64,000 nucleotides of DNA from Muribaculaceae bacterium (GCA_017651515.1 JAGCCU010000001.1:1-64000), one strand, 5' to 3'; shown: positions 26,578 through 36,788, counted from the first letter of the stretch. Notes: a model not told the origin generated them from the letters alone. Numbers and translations are program-made.

Positions 26578-29481
26578 CTATTTACATTTTATTGATGAAG
26601 TACAGACTTTGCCAGAAAACAGTCCTGGCGATGAAACCCGTACACAAATATTTCCTGGGTTGAATGTAGTGCGAACAGCCACACGCATCAAGCCTCCTTC
26701 AGCCTGCAACTCATGGTCGCCAGGTGCATGATATGAAAGCGGCTTACCTTCTGTCACATAGAAATTATAAGACCCTTTATACACTCCATCGCCTTCAACT
26801 TCGAAGTGTAACAAGTTGTCGGCCAGCGGGCACCAGTGCCCTTGCTCGTCAACAATAGTCGCAGTAACGATAAAGGCATCTGAAGCATTGGCACGTAACT
26901 CGAATGCTTCGCCTGTTGTCTTGCTTCCCATAGGTTCAACAGTCACTTCAATGTGGTGGGGCTCTCCAGCAGAATGAATGATTTCTTCACACATAGGCCT
27001 GTGATTATAATCTAAGCCTATGGCACGCAATTCGCCCGCTTCCCATGAAATGCCTTTCCACTCACATTCATGTGTGGCAGGATCGGGAGTAACAACGCCT
27101 TGTGACACACCATTGAGCAGTAATTCCACTTCGGGACAATTGCTCCAGGCGTTTACATCTTGCACCCCGCTATAGTTCCAATGGCTTTGCAGAGCCACAC
27201 CTGGACGCTCGTCAAATGGTACCCATAGGGCTTTTTCGTAGATGCGATAGGTGAGTTTCGGGAATCTGTTGCCGTCCATTGCACACGATCCGAGGCTTTT
27301 CTGGTTGCGTCGGCCATTCAAATAAATTGTGTATCCTTCGCCATAAGTTTCAGCCAACATCCAATTGATCCATCCAGAAGCTTGATGGCTTAGGTCATCG
27401 AGATAATTCTGAACATAGAACCTGGCGAAACGTTTCTCGTTGTCATAATCGTCGCGGGCTATGCACCAACTGGGGTTTCCATTCCAATTAGTACCATAGA
27501 CCTCTGTATTAATCGACGGATATCCTGCTTGTTTTTCATATCGATTGGTATATCCGATGACAATGTTTTTATCCCGTTCCCAACCTGGTGGAAAACCATC
27601 GCGGTTGAGAACGATGCGCGGTGCAATGAAATCTACCTGTTCGGCAATTTGCCGAGTGTAAATAGGCAGGTATTTCTCTCCTTCATAGGCCAGACCGTTA
27701 TTTGACTCCCATACAATAACAGACGGGCGATTACGGTAGGCATACATAAGGTCACGGTCATATTCCCGTTTATATGTAAGAGCGGGCTCGTTCTTGAGTG
27801 CCCATTCATTGTCGCCGCTATTGACGATTAGCATCACGCCCAAGGCATCACAAGCGTTAAAAGCTTCTGGAAATGGTGCCTGATGACCCACTCGCAACAC
27901 ATTAGCTCCGCATTGTGCCATACGACGAATGTCGGCCCATTGCATCCAGTCGGGTACTGCTGCCCCCAGGCCAGGATAGATGTTACGGTTACCAAATCCT
28001 CGCAAGATACATTTTTCTCCGTTTACGTAACAGTAGTTTTCGTCCCATTCAACGGTGCGCAACCCCATTGTTTCGGTGTGCACATCTGTGAGGCGGCCGT
28101 CGGAATAGACTTTGCGTTCCACACTATATAAATATGGTGTACCTTTCATTCCCACTGGATACCATAGTGTAGGATTGCTTATAGAATCGGTATGATCGAA
28201 AACCACTGTTGCACCAGGCCTTGCAACCTGCTGTTGTGCAAATGTAAGTACTTTTTTTCCTCGATGGTCCTTTATAGTGGTTTTCAACTCTATGCGATGT
28301 GTTTGTGATGTGCCATTTTCCACCTGGGTAAGCCAGCGTGCTATTGCTTGATGTTCGTCAATACGTACTGTGCCTTGATAGGTGCCCCATTTCTCCATAG
28401 GTGAAAAAGCATTGAGAGGAATGTGCACAGGGTCGACAAAGTGCATGAAAACTGATGCAACGATTCCTCCCATAGCTTGCCCAAAACCTTCGTTCTCGGC
28501 AAATTGCGGCCAAGTGAAAAATGTGCTACGTGCATTGGACACTTTCACTGCTAGAAGATTGTCGGTGTCCCAATTGAGCCATTCAGTAATATCTACCACA
28601 AATGGTAATGAACTTCCCACGTGAGTCACCGGACCTGGTTGAGAGACCCGTGTGTTTCCATTAATGGCATGCCCATTAATAAATACGGTAGCACCAATAT
28701 TCACGCTTTGAAAAGCGATTAGAACGCGTTTGCCTCGTTCATTGCGTGGCAAGACCAGATGTTTCCGATACCATGCCTCACCACGCCAGCAACGTTCGCC
28801 GGTTGTGGCATTGAGATAGGTGTCCTGCTCATTATAACAGTGAGGTATTCCCACCTCATTCCACTGAGAGTCGTCTGTGCTTGCTGAATAGTAATAAGAA
28901 TCGGGATAAGTAGTACTGCTAGGGTGAATTAAGAGTTCGCTCAAGTATGGTTTCAGCAATCTATGATTAGTGTCTTCAAGCATCACTAGGTGTACGCGCA
29001 CGTACCGACATGAGTCGTCTATTGTCAGAAGACATGAACTGCTTACCACTACTGCAGCATAGCCCACAGTATTGTTTACTGTGGTAATGTCGTTTTCTTT
29101 ATTCGGGATACATGCATGTGATTCATTTTCGTTGGTGATAGTGGTCCATGACAGTCGGTCACGACTGAGTTCTACAACTAGACTGGCCATATGGACAGAA
29201 TCGCCTGAAAATTGTAACTCAACACTGCTGAGATGTTTTACAGAAAGCAAATCAATTTCCAGTGTCTTGTTGGCGTCAACTGTCCAGCGTGTGTCGTTTT
29301 TACCATCGTTCACCTCATTGATACGATGGCTCCCACACATTACATCAAGCCCTGTGGCTAGATTAGATTCAGGTTTGACTACTTTAGTAAACCGCCAGGG
29401 GGTGTTTCCTAGATTGACAACACTACCGTAAGCCCATAATGAACTTATGGTTATGGCCATATATAGCCAGCGGCATCTCAT
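26578..29481 (-). CDS. GH2-family glycosidase with inserted discoidin (CBM32-like) domain and atypical acid/base motif
   Basis: Exported GH2 (967 aa): weak signal peptide (1-20), F5/8-type discoidin module (~41-190) inserted in the N-terminal sugar-binding domain, immunoglobulin-like domain (~350-475) and TIM barrel from ~485. The nucleophile is likely Glu660 (NTEVYG). At the usual acid/base site, where GH2 enzymes read 'W-S-x-G-N-E', this protein reads W591-E-S-N-N-G596, so the expected Glu is Gly and a Glu sits directly after the Trp. C-terminal Ig-like domains (DUF4982-like) follow. Beta-galactosidase-like by overall shape; activity is uncertain. It lies 4 nt downstream of the propeller gene. 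Confidence 0.8.
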   Translation of the reverse strand: MRCRWLYMAITISSLWAYGSVVNLGNTPWRFTKVVKPESNLATGLDVMCGSHRINEVNDGKNDTRWTVDANKTLEIDLLSVKHLSSVELQFSGDSVHMASLVVELSRDRLSWTTITNENESHACIPNKENDITTVNNTVGYAAVVVSSSCLLTIDDSCRYVRVHLVMLEDTNHRLLKPYLSELLIHPSSTTYPDSYYYSASTDDSQWNEVGIPHCYNEQDTYLNATTGERCWRGEAWYRKHLVLPRNERGKRVLIAFQSVNIGATVFINGHAINGNTRVSQPGPVTHVGSSLPFVVDITEWLNWDTDNLLAVKVSNARSTFFTWPQFAENEGFGQAMGGIVASVFMHFVDPVHIPLNAFSPMEKWGTYQGTVRIDEHQAIARWLTQVENGTSQTHRIELKTTIKDHRGKKVLTFAQQQVARPGATVVFDHTDSISNPTLWYPVGMKGTPYLYSVERKVYSDGRLTDVHTETMGLRTVEWDENYCYVNGEKCILRGFGNRNIYPGLGAAVPDWMQWADIRRMAQCGANVLRVGHQAPFPEAFNACDALGVMLIVNSGDNEWALKNEPALTYKREYDRDLMYAYRNRPSVIVWESNNGLAYEGEKYLPIYTRQIAEQVDFIAPRIVLNRDGFPPGWERDKNIVIGYTNRYEKQAGYPSINTEVYGTNWNGNPSWCIARDDYDNEKRFARFYVQNYLDDLSHQASGWINWMLAETYGEGYTIYLNGRRNQKSLGSCAMDGNRFPKLTYRIYEKALWVPFDERPGVALQSHWNYSGVQDVNAWSNCPEVELLLNGVSQGVVTPDPATHECEWKGISWEAGELRAIGLDYNHRPMCEEIIHSAGEPHHIEVTVEPMGSKTTGEAFELRANASDAFIVTATIVDEQGHWCPLADNLLHFEVEGDGVYKGSYNFYVTEGKPLSYHAPGDHELQAEGGLMRVAVRTTFNPGNICVRVSSPGLFSGKVCTSSIKCK

Positions 29482-29485
29482 TTTG

Positions 29486-31465
29486 CTAAAGCACTACTTT
29501 GAAACTTCTACACTCAGTCTTACTTTCGGCTTTTACGATATAGATACCCAATGAATCAATGGGTAGTATGCCCTCGCCCGAAACAATTGCATGGGCTACC
29601 ACACTTCCCGATGGCTGATATATAGTTAGTTTTGTTTCTCCGTTCAATTTGTAACGTATTCCGCCAACTGCACCTTCCACTTTTACATCATCTTCAGCTA
29701 CAGCCTCGAGTCCCGATAAATCATTATTAAATTCTGCAATGGCAAAAGTGCTTGCCAGATTCCCGTTGTCAATCGTCTGAACACCCCATTCATATTGCTT
29801 GTTTGGAGTCAATTTCATCCGATAAATACAAGTGTTGAGGGTTCCGTTTAATGCGCTCACTTTTAGAAAACCTGTAGTGAGATCGGCGGGGATGACCATG
29901 AAAGCATTGGAGGCATCTTTTTCGCGCACAAAGATATTGTAGCGTAAAGCCGAGGTGGGAGTAACTTCGTCGCTGCCTGCTTGCCAGTTGAACTCCACTT
30001 CGCCGTCTTTGTTTATGTGTTGTACACTGAGGCCAGTTGGTGGTGTTGGAGCTACATTTGCAGTAGCGCCTTTCTTTTCACTGTCATTGTGCCACAATTG
30101 AGTGGCACATCCGTGTGAACACACACCGTTACTCCAACCAGTCATCCAGGCATCGAGGAAACCATCATTATCCACATCTATAAGGTGATGACTTCCGTGG
30201 GTTATGCGAGAAAAACTGCCCAATTTGCCAAATGGGTCATCATAGTAGGCTCCCAAGACACTGAAGGTGAAGTCGCCCTGATTGAGATATAGCCAAGTAG
30301 TATGCTCATGCGTTTCTCCATGGCCTCCTACAAAAATATCAGCCCAGCCATCATTGTTAACATCGCCAAATGCAATTTGACCTCCGTCGACGCCTTCCAG
30401 GTTGTCAATTTCCATTTTGGTAAAAGAACGGTTTCCGTCGTTGCGACACACAAAGAAATGTTTCTTGCCTGTATCGCTATACACACCGGTAAGGACAAGG
30501 TCAAGAAGTCCGTCATTATTCAAGTCGACCACACTGCTCGACGCATCGGTGAGCGGACGTGAGGGAATTGAATCGCCTTCGGTGAATGTGCCATGAGTAT
30601 TATTCCAGTATATGTAAGCCTCAGCATTGCGAGTGCTACCATAGCCAGTAGTGAATAAATCTAGCCATCCATCACCGTCTAAATCACACATAACCATACT
30701 GCCATCGGTAAGACCGTGAAATGCGGCATTACCGTTTAACGGATTTTCAACCAGCTCAAAGCGTTGCCCTTCTATATTTTTGTAAAGGCGCACAACTCGC
30801 ACTGCCTCTTCGGGGTGCTCCGTATTCATTCGACTGATGTCATCAAATCCAGCAATAGCAAGGTCGGCATAACCATCATGGTCAAAATCACCTGTTGATA
30901 CCCAGTTATGTGCCTTGCCGCCTGTCATTCCGTTAAACAGTGGAGATACACCATGGTCGTTTATTTGCTCAAATGTTCCGTCACCATTGCCAAGATATAG
31001 GCACGAGTGGATGGTTGACACATTGGTTTGGGCATCGTTCCAGCCATAACCGCCTTGACCTATACCTGAGACAAACATATCCAAATTCCCATCATTATTC
31101 ATATCAAACCAAGCAGGACTGGAGAATGACAATGCAGTAAATGGCGAAAAAGCTATACGCGCAAAGGTGCCATTCTGATTGTTATGATAAAGATTACTAT
31201 AGGTAGTAGTATTATTTATCATTGGATTATTATGACTATAGAACAAATCTAGATATCCATCTCCATCATAATCACCCCAAGCCGAACCTGTATACATTGC
31301 ATGATAAAATTCACCGGCCGGATTACCACCCTGACTACTCTGATTTGGCACAGGGGCATCTACTTTTGTGAATTTCACATTAGCGGGCGAACCTGGTGTC
31401 TGAGCACATATCATAATGCCGCATGCACACATGGCTACTATTGATAATAGGTAATGTTTTTTCAT
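29486..31465 (-). CDS. Secreted FG-GAP/VCBS propeller protein with T9SS C-terminal domain
   Basis: 659 aa. The signal peptide (1-21) is followed by repeated calcium-loop blades (DYDGDGYLDLF, DMNNDGNLDMF, DFDHDGYADLA, DLDGDGWLDLF, DLNNDGLLDLV, DVNNDGWADIF, DVDNDGFLDAW) spaced ~45-70 residues apart, which build a beta-propeller over residues ~30-460. A fibronectin-like domain and a T9SS type A tail ending FKVVL follow. No catalytic site is recognised. It matches the C-terminal half of the GH2 fusion at 11512-15771 blade by blade (both have GGHGxxHExTTWLYLN). First gene of the operon driven from 31504; possibly a surface glycan-binding or adhesion protein. Confidence 0.78.
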   Translation of the reverse strand: MKKHYLLSIVAMCACGIMICAQTPGSPANVKFTKVDAPVPNQSSQGGNPAGEFYHAMYTGSAWGDYDGDGYLDLFYSHNNPMINNTTTYSNLYHNNQNGTFARIAFSPFTALSFSSPAWFDMNNDGNLDMFVSGIGQGGYGWNDAQTNVSTIHSCLYLGNGDGTFEQINDHGVSPLFNGMTGGKAHNWVSTGDFDHDGYADLAIAGFDDISRMNTEHPEEAVRVVRLYKNIEGQRFELVENPLNGNAAFHGLTDGSMVMCDLDGDGWLDLFTTGYGSTRNAEAYIYWNNTHGTFTEGDSIPSRPLTDASSSVVDLNNDGLLDLVLTGVYSDTGKKHFFVCRNDGNRSFTKMEIDNLEGVDGGQIAFGDVNNDGWADIFVGGHGETHEHTTWLYLNQGDFTFSVLGAYYDDPFGKLGSFSRITHGSHHLIDVDNDGFLDAWMTGWSNGVCSHGCATQLWHNDSEKKGATANVAPTPPTGLSVQHINKDGEVEFNWQAGSDEVTPTSALRYNIFVREKDASNAFMVIPADLTTGFLKVSALNGTLNTCIYRMKLTPNKQYEWGVQTIDNGNLASTFAIAEFNNDLSGLEAVAEDDVKVEGAVGGIRYKLNGETKLTIYQPSGSVVAHAIVSGEGILPIDSLGIYIVKAESKTECRSFKVVL

Positions 31466-31503
31466 AATGTCGACTATTTATAAATACATTTTTATCAATG
31501 ATG

Positions 31504-31554
31504 CAAAATTACTGTTTACTATTTCCACTCTATAACTCAATTGTCGCAATTAAT
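31504..31554 (-). promoter_or_regulatory. Promoter with a degenerate shared operator box for the propeller-GH2-esterase operon
   Basis: Minus-strand -7 element TAATTTTG at 31511-31504. The box ATTAATTGCGACAATTGAG (31554 to 31536) is a weaker match to the ATTTTTTGAAAC consensus but sits at the identical 35-nt distance and shares ACAATTG with the 24490 copy. Confidence 0.5.
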
Positions 31555-31576
31555 AACAAAATAATCTCCTACATTG

Positions 31577-32602
31577 TTACAGTGCCCAAGAATCGAGCCA
31601 TGGGATAGTCATAGTGTCGCCATCAAAATGGATGGGCAACCATACGTAGCGTGATGTTATGAGATCCTTTTTGTTCCAGCGATCAAACATCATGATATAT
31701 TTGTCGGTACCTTCTATAGGGATTACAAATGTCGATTGGGAATAGAATGTTTTGTCGGCATGGAGCCCCTGGCAAGGATTGCCCATAGTAGTGTAAGGCC
31801 CCATTACATTATCCGCTACTGCCCACTCTGCTTCGTTTGGATCCCAACCTGTGCAACCCGACGTGATTATATAGTATTTTCCACCTCGCTTGAATACTGC
31901 AGGTGCTTCACGCGACTCACCTATAAACTGACGAGTGTAGTTAGAAGTCACGTGACGATAATCATCACTGAGCATTGCAATGTGGATGGTGGTGTTATTC
32001 TCCGAAGAATAGAACAAATAGGCCTTTTGGTCATCGTCTTTAAACAATGTCATATCCCGACTCATCTGCCCATTTGGACGTCCAGACTCAATGAAACGGA
32101 ATTTGCCGTTAGGCGTATCACAAACTGCTACTCCAGCCACAGCCTTCTCGTAATTGTGATTATCTATGTGCATCCACATTACAAACTGATGTGTGGTGGC
32201 ATTGTAGATAACTTTTGGCCGCTCAATGACCATGGTGGGATGAATATCCGAAAAAGTGTGTAATGTGTCGGGCTCAAGCACTATACCCTCATATTTCCAG
32301 TTGCACAAATCGCGTGATGAGTAACACGCCACTCCACCGGCATCTGTTCGATAGCAATCCCATCCCACGCCTGGCGAGCGGTAAGTATAGTCACCCTTTG
32401 CCTCGCCATACCAATAGTAAACACCTTCATGATATAGAACCCCTCCACCATGCGCATTTATGAACATTCCATCATTATCAAGCCATTCGGCTCCGGGGAC
32501 AATGACGCCAGTGGCTAATGCAGGCAGAACAGATGCCAATGCAAAAAGCCACATCCCCAACTGTTTGATAACACTATACTTCATTGATTTCATTTTTGTC
32601 AT
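31577..32602 (-). CDS. GH43-family glycosidase (subfamily 24/34-like)
   Basis: Exported five-bladed propeller enzyme (341 aa) with a signal peptide (to about residue 30). The opening block INAHGGGVLYHEGVYYWYGE is characteristic of GH43_24/34 proteins, where the usual catalytic-base Asp of the first blade is absent. RPKVIYN, MSRDMTLFKDDD and REAPAVFKRGGKYYIITSG provide the conserved Asp and Glu. Characterised relatives include exo-beta-1,3-galactanases and arabinofuranosidases acting on arabinogalactan. The gene overlaps the 3' end of the hybrid two-component gene by 29 nt, or 11 nt if it starts at Met7 (32584), so the two are co-transcribed. Confidence 0.82.
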   Translation of the reverse strand: MTKMKSMKYSVIKQLGMWLFALASVLPALATGVIVPGAEWLDNDGMFINAHGGGVLYHEGVYYWYGEAKGDYTYRSPGVGWDCYRTDAGGVACYSSRDLCNWKYEGIVLEPDTLHTFSDIHPTMVIERPKVIYNATTHQFVMWMHIDNHNYEKAVAGVAVCDTPNGKFRFIESGRPNGQMSRDMTLFKDDDQKAYLFYSSENNTTIHIAMLSDDYRHVTSNYTRQFIGESREAPAVFKRGGKYYIITSGCTGWDPNEAEWAVADNVMGPYTTMGNPCQGLHADKTFYSQSTFVIPIEGTDKYIMMFDRWNKKDLITSRYVWLPIHFDGDTMTIPWLDSWAL

Positions 32603-35600
32603 TCTTTTTTATTTCATCTCGCAACTGTCGTTGCTGTTTTTCGAATTCCTTTGGAGTCATCCCAAATTGTTTTTGGAACAATTTAATAAAATATGAGGGA
32701 GAATTGATACCGACCAAGTAACACACTTCACCGACACGATAACTACCTTCACTAATTAGCTCGGATGCTTTCTTGAGTCGAACCATGCGAATAAAATCGG
32801 TGGGTGAAGTGTCACTGATAGCTTTAATTTTACGGTGTAGGCTTGAGCGGCTCATGCATACCAGTTCTGATAGCATTTCCACACCGAAATTAGTGTTGTC
32901 GATGTTTTCCTCAATAACTTCTACAATACGATCCATCAATTTCTCATCAGCCTTGCTCATACCTATTGTCTGAGTAGGAACGAAAGGCTTACGCATGAAC
33001 GCATCCATACCACGACGTCGATTCTCAAATATTGAAATAATCTGTGCTAACAGATACTTAAACGCAAATGGTTTTTCTATATATGCATCAGCACCTATCT
33101 GTAGACCTGTGACTTTGCTATTAAGGTCATTCTTTGCTGTAAGTAGTATAACAGGTATGTGACTCAATTCGATGTCTTCTTTTATACGTCGGCAAAGTTC
33201 TAGTCCATCCATCTCGGGCATCATAATGTCGCTTAATACAAGATCAACATTCTTTTCCATAAGCAACTCCATAGCCTGAACTCCATTTTGTGCAGTTTCT
33301 ACCGCATAGTTGTTACGCAACTTGTCGGCTATCAGATTAAGCATTTCAACATTGTCTTCGACAAGTAGTATTAGAGCCGATTGTAATGACTCAGGAACAA
33401 TATCGTCGTCAGCAATAATCATTTCATCGGAGAGGGGAGTCACTTCAATCTTCTTTTCCTCTTTAATCATCTTGAGTAAAAACCTATTGAGACCTTGGTG
33501 ATCATCATAGGTAAGCGAGCCTCCCATCATCTCGGTGAGCGATCGTGCCAGATAGAGTCCAATGCCTGAACTTGATAGTGCATTCTCATTTTTTTGTAGC
33601 TGATAAAATGGAGTGAATATCTTTTCGCGTTCAGTGAGTGGAATTATGGGACCATCATTTTCGAAATGGGCCATCACATAATTGTTTTCAACGCTTAACG
33701 AAATCATGAAGTCTTTTTCTGAATACTTAAGAGCATTGGAAAACAGGTTGTTAAGCACTTTTATCAGCGCATTGCGGTCGGCTCTTACATATAGGTCGTC
33801 ACCATCTGGCAAAGCTAAAGTTACATGGCGTTCTTTTGCCAGAGGCATATCGCTAAACTTTTTCACCCATTCACGCAAAATGCTGGATAAATTCACCGAG
33901 ACTAAATGCATATCCATCTTGTTGCTGTCCATTTTGCGGAAATCAAGCAACTGATTAATGAGGTTCATTAAGTCGTTGGTATTACGGCTCATCGTATTAA
34001 GATTGCGACGTATTTCTGGGTCGGCAATTGACATTTCCTGTAGGTTCTCAAGCGGCCCGTTAATAAGTGTCAGCGGTGTGCGAATTTCGTGAGCAATGCT
34101 AGTGAAAAAGTCTATTTTGTTCTGATACAGTTCTTTTTCCTTTTCGGCTTCAAAAAGACGTTGTGCCTCAAAGGTCTTTTGCAAGGTACGCTTTTTATAT
34201 ACGTTAAATACACCATATATTGCAGCTCCCAATAGTGATAAATATGCTAACCAAGCCCAAATGGAATTCCACCATGGCGGCAAAACAACTATTTCGAGCG
34301 TAGCTTCTTCTTTGCACCACACCCCATCATTGTTGGAACCCTTGACGTGGAAGACATATTTCCCCGGGGCTAGATTGCCATAGGACACTCGCTGGCTTTT
34401 GTCAGCAGCTATCCAGTTATCATCGATACCATCCATTTTGTAATAATATTGGTTGGCATGAGGTAAAACATAACTCAGGGCTGTGAACTCCAGAATTATA
34501 TTTGACTGGTCATGGCTTAGCTCAATCCGTTTGGTTGATAGCATACTCTCTGTTAACAATGAGTTCTCTTGGTTTGGAAGCACTTCATTGTTGTTAATCC
34601 ATAATCGTGTTATATAGACTGGAGGAGCATAGGTGTTCTTGTTATTATCATAGGGATTAAACGAGATGAGACCTTCGCTGCTGCCAAAGTAGAAAGTACC
34701 ATTACGGGTTTTAAGTGCCGATTTATAATTAAACTGATTGCCAGGCAGTCCATTACTTGTGGTATATACTTGGCACTTGCCTGTGGTGGGATTTAGTTTG
34801 ACCAGACCGTTGTTGGTGCCAAACCACAACATCCCGTTGCGGTCTTCAAGAATTTTGTAACCGGTATCATCGGGCAGCCCTTGCTCAATACTGAATGTTG
34901 TGAATGTATTGTTGTTTTTATTGAAACGACATACTCCACCACGATCGGTAGAGAACCAAATCTCGCCCCTGCTTGTTTCAATCACATTGCTCACCGAATT
35001 GGAGCTGATTGTGGTGGAATCGCCTTCTTCGTGTATAAAATGTTTGATCTGATGGTTCTCTGGAGTATAGCGATAGACTCCATTACCCATTGTCACTACC
35101 CAAATGTTATGCTCGCTGTCTTCCATCAGGTCGTAGATGTAATGAAATCCGAATTCATCCATTCGTTTGAACTCCATGCTGCCTTTTGAGGCAACGTATA
35201 CGCCCCAGCCATTACCAATCCACACGTTACCCTGCGAATCTTCGCACATGGCGTAAATGCTATATTCGTTTATATGGAGCGTCTCGCCCGTGTAGTGACG
35301 TGTTTGATATGTAGTTGGTGAAACAATATCAAGACCATCTTTGAAGAAGCCCACCCACATATGGCTGTCACAAGGCATTATGGCGAGGATTTTTTCGCTA
35401 TGCAGCGACGAGCCGAAGTCTTTTCCCAGCACTTTAAAAGTGCCAGTGTTTGGGTTGTAAATATTAATGCCTGAATCATCGGTGCCAATCCATACATTAC
35501 CTTGAGCATCTTCGGCCATTTCACGAATGCGCTTACTCGATATAGTAAATGGCTTAGTGAGCGGAACATATCGCATAAACTCCATGCCTTTCTGAGGCAA

Positions 35601-36605
35601 ATAGTTTACACCACCTAAATTAGTACCTATCCAAATTCCTCCTTCGCGGTCACGGTAGATTCGGCCTATCTGATTGTCAGTTAACGAATAGGCACACATA
35701 GCATCATTCTCAATGTGCTGTATTGTTCCTTGATGCTCATTTATCACATAGACTCCTCGTTGCGTACCTACCCATAATTCTTCATTATAGCATTTCACAT
35801 CACGAATAATGGAATAGTGAACCTCGGGAGCGTTGAAGTCAGAGACTGTGTTACTACGTTTATTTAGCCTACGCAACTTACCTTCATGTATTCCCAGCAC
35901 CAAATCATCTCCATAATCACACATTGAGTAGATATTTTCTCCTTCAAGTGTGTTGCCGTCTTTATTGCCAAGATACTGTACGAATTTGTCCTGAACTTTA
36001 TTATATAAAAAAACGCCGCTGCCATTAGTCCCCACCCATAGTCGGCCGCTATTATCTAAGCACATGCATTGAGGATTGCCGAAATCGGGATGGTTCGAAC
36101 TGCCAAACGAATACATGCGCAACTTTTCGCCATTTTTATAACGGAATAAGCCCTGATTTGGCACTACTATCCAGATTTGACCATCTGAGTCACTCTTTAT
36201 GTCGGCCACCCAATCCAGCATTTGTGTGCCTTGGGGTGTTTTTTCATCCACAAAACGGAACTGCTCGGTTGTTGAATTATAAATAAACACACCCTTGTCT
36301 GTGCCCACCCACAGCTTCTGTTCGCTGTCTTCGAAAATTGAAGAGATATTGTTGTTTTTTTTGCCAGCCTTCGTGTCAACACAATCAAACACCCTTATTG
36401 TATGGCCGTCATATCGGTTAAGACGGTTGCGAGTGCCAAACCACATAAAACCTCGACTATCCTGCAGTATGGCTTTTATGTCGGTTTGTGAGAGACCGTC
36501 GTTTTTGTTTATGCTCCTGAAATAGTATTTATATGGGTAGTTTTGGGCGTTTGAAATGCCCGTAAATGCCAATATAATCAATAATATAAAGTTTATCCTT
36601 TTCAT
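32574..36605 (-). CDS. Hybrid two-component system regulator (HTCS), sensor kinase and AraC-type activator in one chain
   Basis: Membrane-bound sensor-regulator (1343 aa) typical of Bacteroidetes glycan loci. Signal peptide (1-20); two seven-blade Reg_prop propellers with 'GxMWFGTxxGL' repeats (~25-690); Y_Y_Y domain (~690-770); TM helix (~778-798); histidine kinase with phospho-acceptor His839 (AHEIRTPL), N-box NLFSNALKYS and G-box SSGIGLYLARS; receiver domain with phospho-acceptor Asp1126 (LSDIMMPEMDG); AraC-type HTH (~1235-1335, SPSYFIKLFQKQFGMTPKEF). It should bind an oligosaccharide in the periplasm and activate nearby operons; the operator box at five promoters is the natural candidate target. 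Divergent from the GH2-GH92 operon. Confidence 0.95.
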   Translation of the reverse strand: MKRINFILLIILAFTGISNAQNYPYKYYFRSINKNDGLSQTDIKAILQDSRGFMWFGTRNRLNRYDGHTIRVFDCVDTKAGKKNNNISSIFEDSEQKLWVGTDKGVFIYNSTTEQFRFVDEKTPQGTQMLDWVADIKSDSDGQIWIVVPNQGLFRYKNGEKLRMYSFGSSNHPDFGNPQCMCLDNSGRLWVGTNGSGVFLYNKVQDKFVQYLGNKDGNTLEGENIYSMCDYGDDLVLGIHEGKLRRLNKRSNTVSDFNAPEVHYSIIRDVKCYNEELWVGTQRGVYVINEHQGTIQHIENDAMCAYSLTDNQIGRIYRDREGGIWIGTNLGGVNYLPQKGMEFMRYVPLTKPFTISSKRIREMAEDAQGNVWIGTDDSGINIYNPNTGTFKVLGKDFGSSLHSEKILAIMPCDSHMWVGFFKDGLDIVSPTTYQTRHYTGETLHINEYSIYAMCEDSQGNVWIGNGWGVYVASKGSMEFKRMDEFGFHYIYDLMEDSEHNIWVVTMGNGVYRYTPENHQIKHFIHEEGDSTTISSNSVSNVIETSRGEIWFSTDRGGVCRFNKNNNTFTTFSIEQGLPDDTGYKILEDRNGMLWFGTNNGLVKLNPTTGKCQVYTTSNGLPGNQFNYKSALKTRNGTFYFGSSEGLISFNPYDNNKNTYAPPVYITRLWINNNEVLPNQENSLLTESMLSTKRIELSHDQSNIILEFTALSYVLPHANQYYYKMDGIDDNWIAADKSQRVSYGNLAPGKYVFHVKGSNNDGVWCKEEATLEIVVLPPWWNSIWAWLAYLSLLGAAIYGVFNVYKKRTLQKTFEAQRLFEAEKEKELYQNKIDFFTSIAHEIRTPLTLINGPLENLQEMSIADPEIRRNLNTMSRNTNDLMNLINQLLDFRKMDSNKMDMHLVSVNLSSILREWVKKFSDMPLAKERHVTLALPDGDDLYVRADRNALIKVLNNLFSNALKYSEKDFMISLSVENNYVMAHFENDGPIIPLTEREKIFTPFYQLQKNENALSSSGIGLYLARSLTEMMGGSLTYDDHQGLNRFLLKMIKEEKKIEVTPLSDEMIIADDDIVPESLQSALILLVEDNVEMLNLIADKLRNNYAVETAQNGVQAMELLMEKNVDLVLSDIMMPEMDGLELCRRIKEDIELSHIPVILLTAKNDLNSKVTGLQIGADAYIEKPFAFKYLLAQIISIFENRRRGMDAFMRKPFVPTQTIGMSKADEKLMDRIVEVIEENIDNTNFGVEMLSELVCMSRSSLHRKIKAISDTSPTDFIRMVRLKKASELISEGSYRVGEVCYLVGINSPSYFIKLFQKQFGMTPKEFEKQQRQLRDEIKKNDKNEINEV

Positions 36606-36633
36606 CTAAAAATGACTTAAAATATAACACTTG

Positions 36634-36641
36634 CAAAATTA
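36634..36641 (-). promoter_or_regulatory. Possible -7 element for the HTCS gene
   Basis: TAATTTTG on the minus strand, 29 nt upstream of the HTCS start. A CAAAAAAT (operator core in minus orientation) occurs at 36667-36674, but at 25 nt from the -7 instead of 35, so it is not counted as a clear member of the operator set. Confidence 0.4.
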
Positions 36642-36780
36642 ATACTTATTGTCAAAATAGATATTTCAAAAAATAGCAATTTGGTAGTAAAAAGTGTCAA
36701 GTTTAATGCAAAATAATGTATCGCGCACGATTCTTATATATTAATGGACGAAAATTATTTTTAATCACAATAATTAGAAG

Positions 36781-36788
36781 TATTTTTG
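36781..36788 (+). promoter_or_regulatory. Promoter -7 element for the GH2-GH92 operon
   Basis: TATTTTTG matches TAnnTTTG and lies 18 nt upstream of ATG-36807. No shared operator box is found at the expected place (36738-36745). Confidence 0.5.

Noticed and set aside
36667-36674. CAAAAAAT before the HTCS promoter as a sixth operator copy
   Set aside because: Its distance to the -7 element is 25 nt, not 35, and the flanking bases (GAAATATCT) do not match the other boxes. It may be a variant site, but I did not count it.
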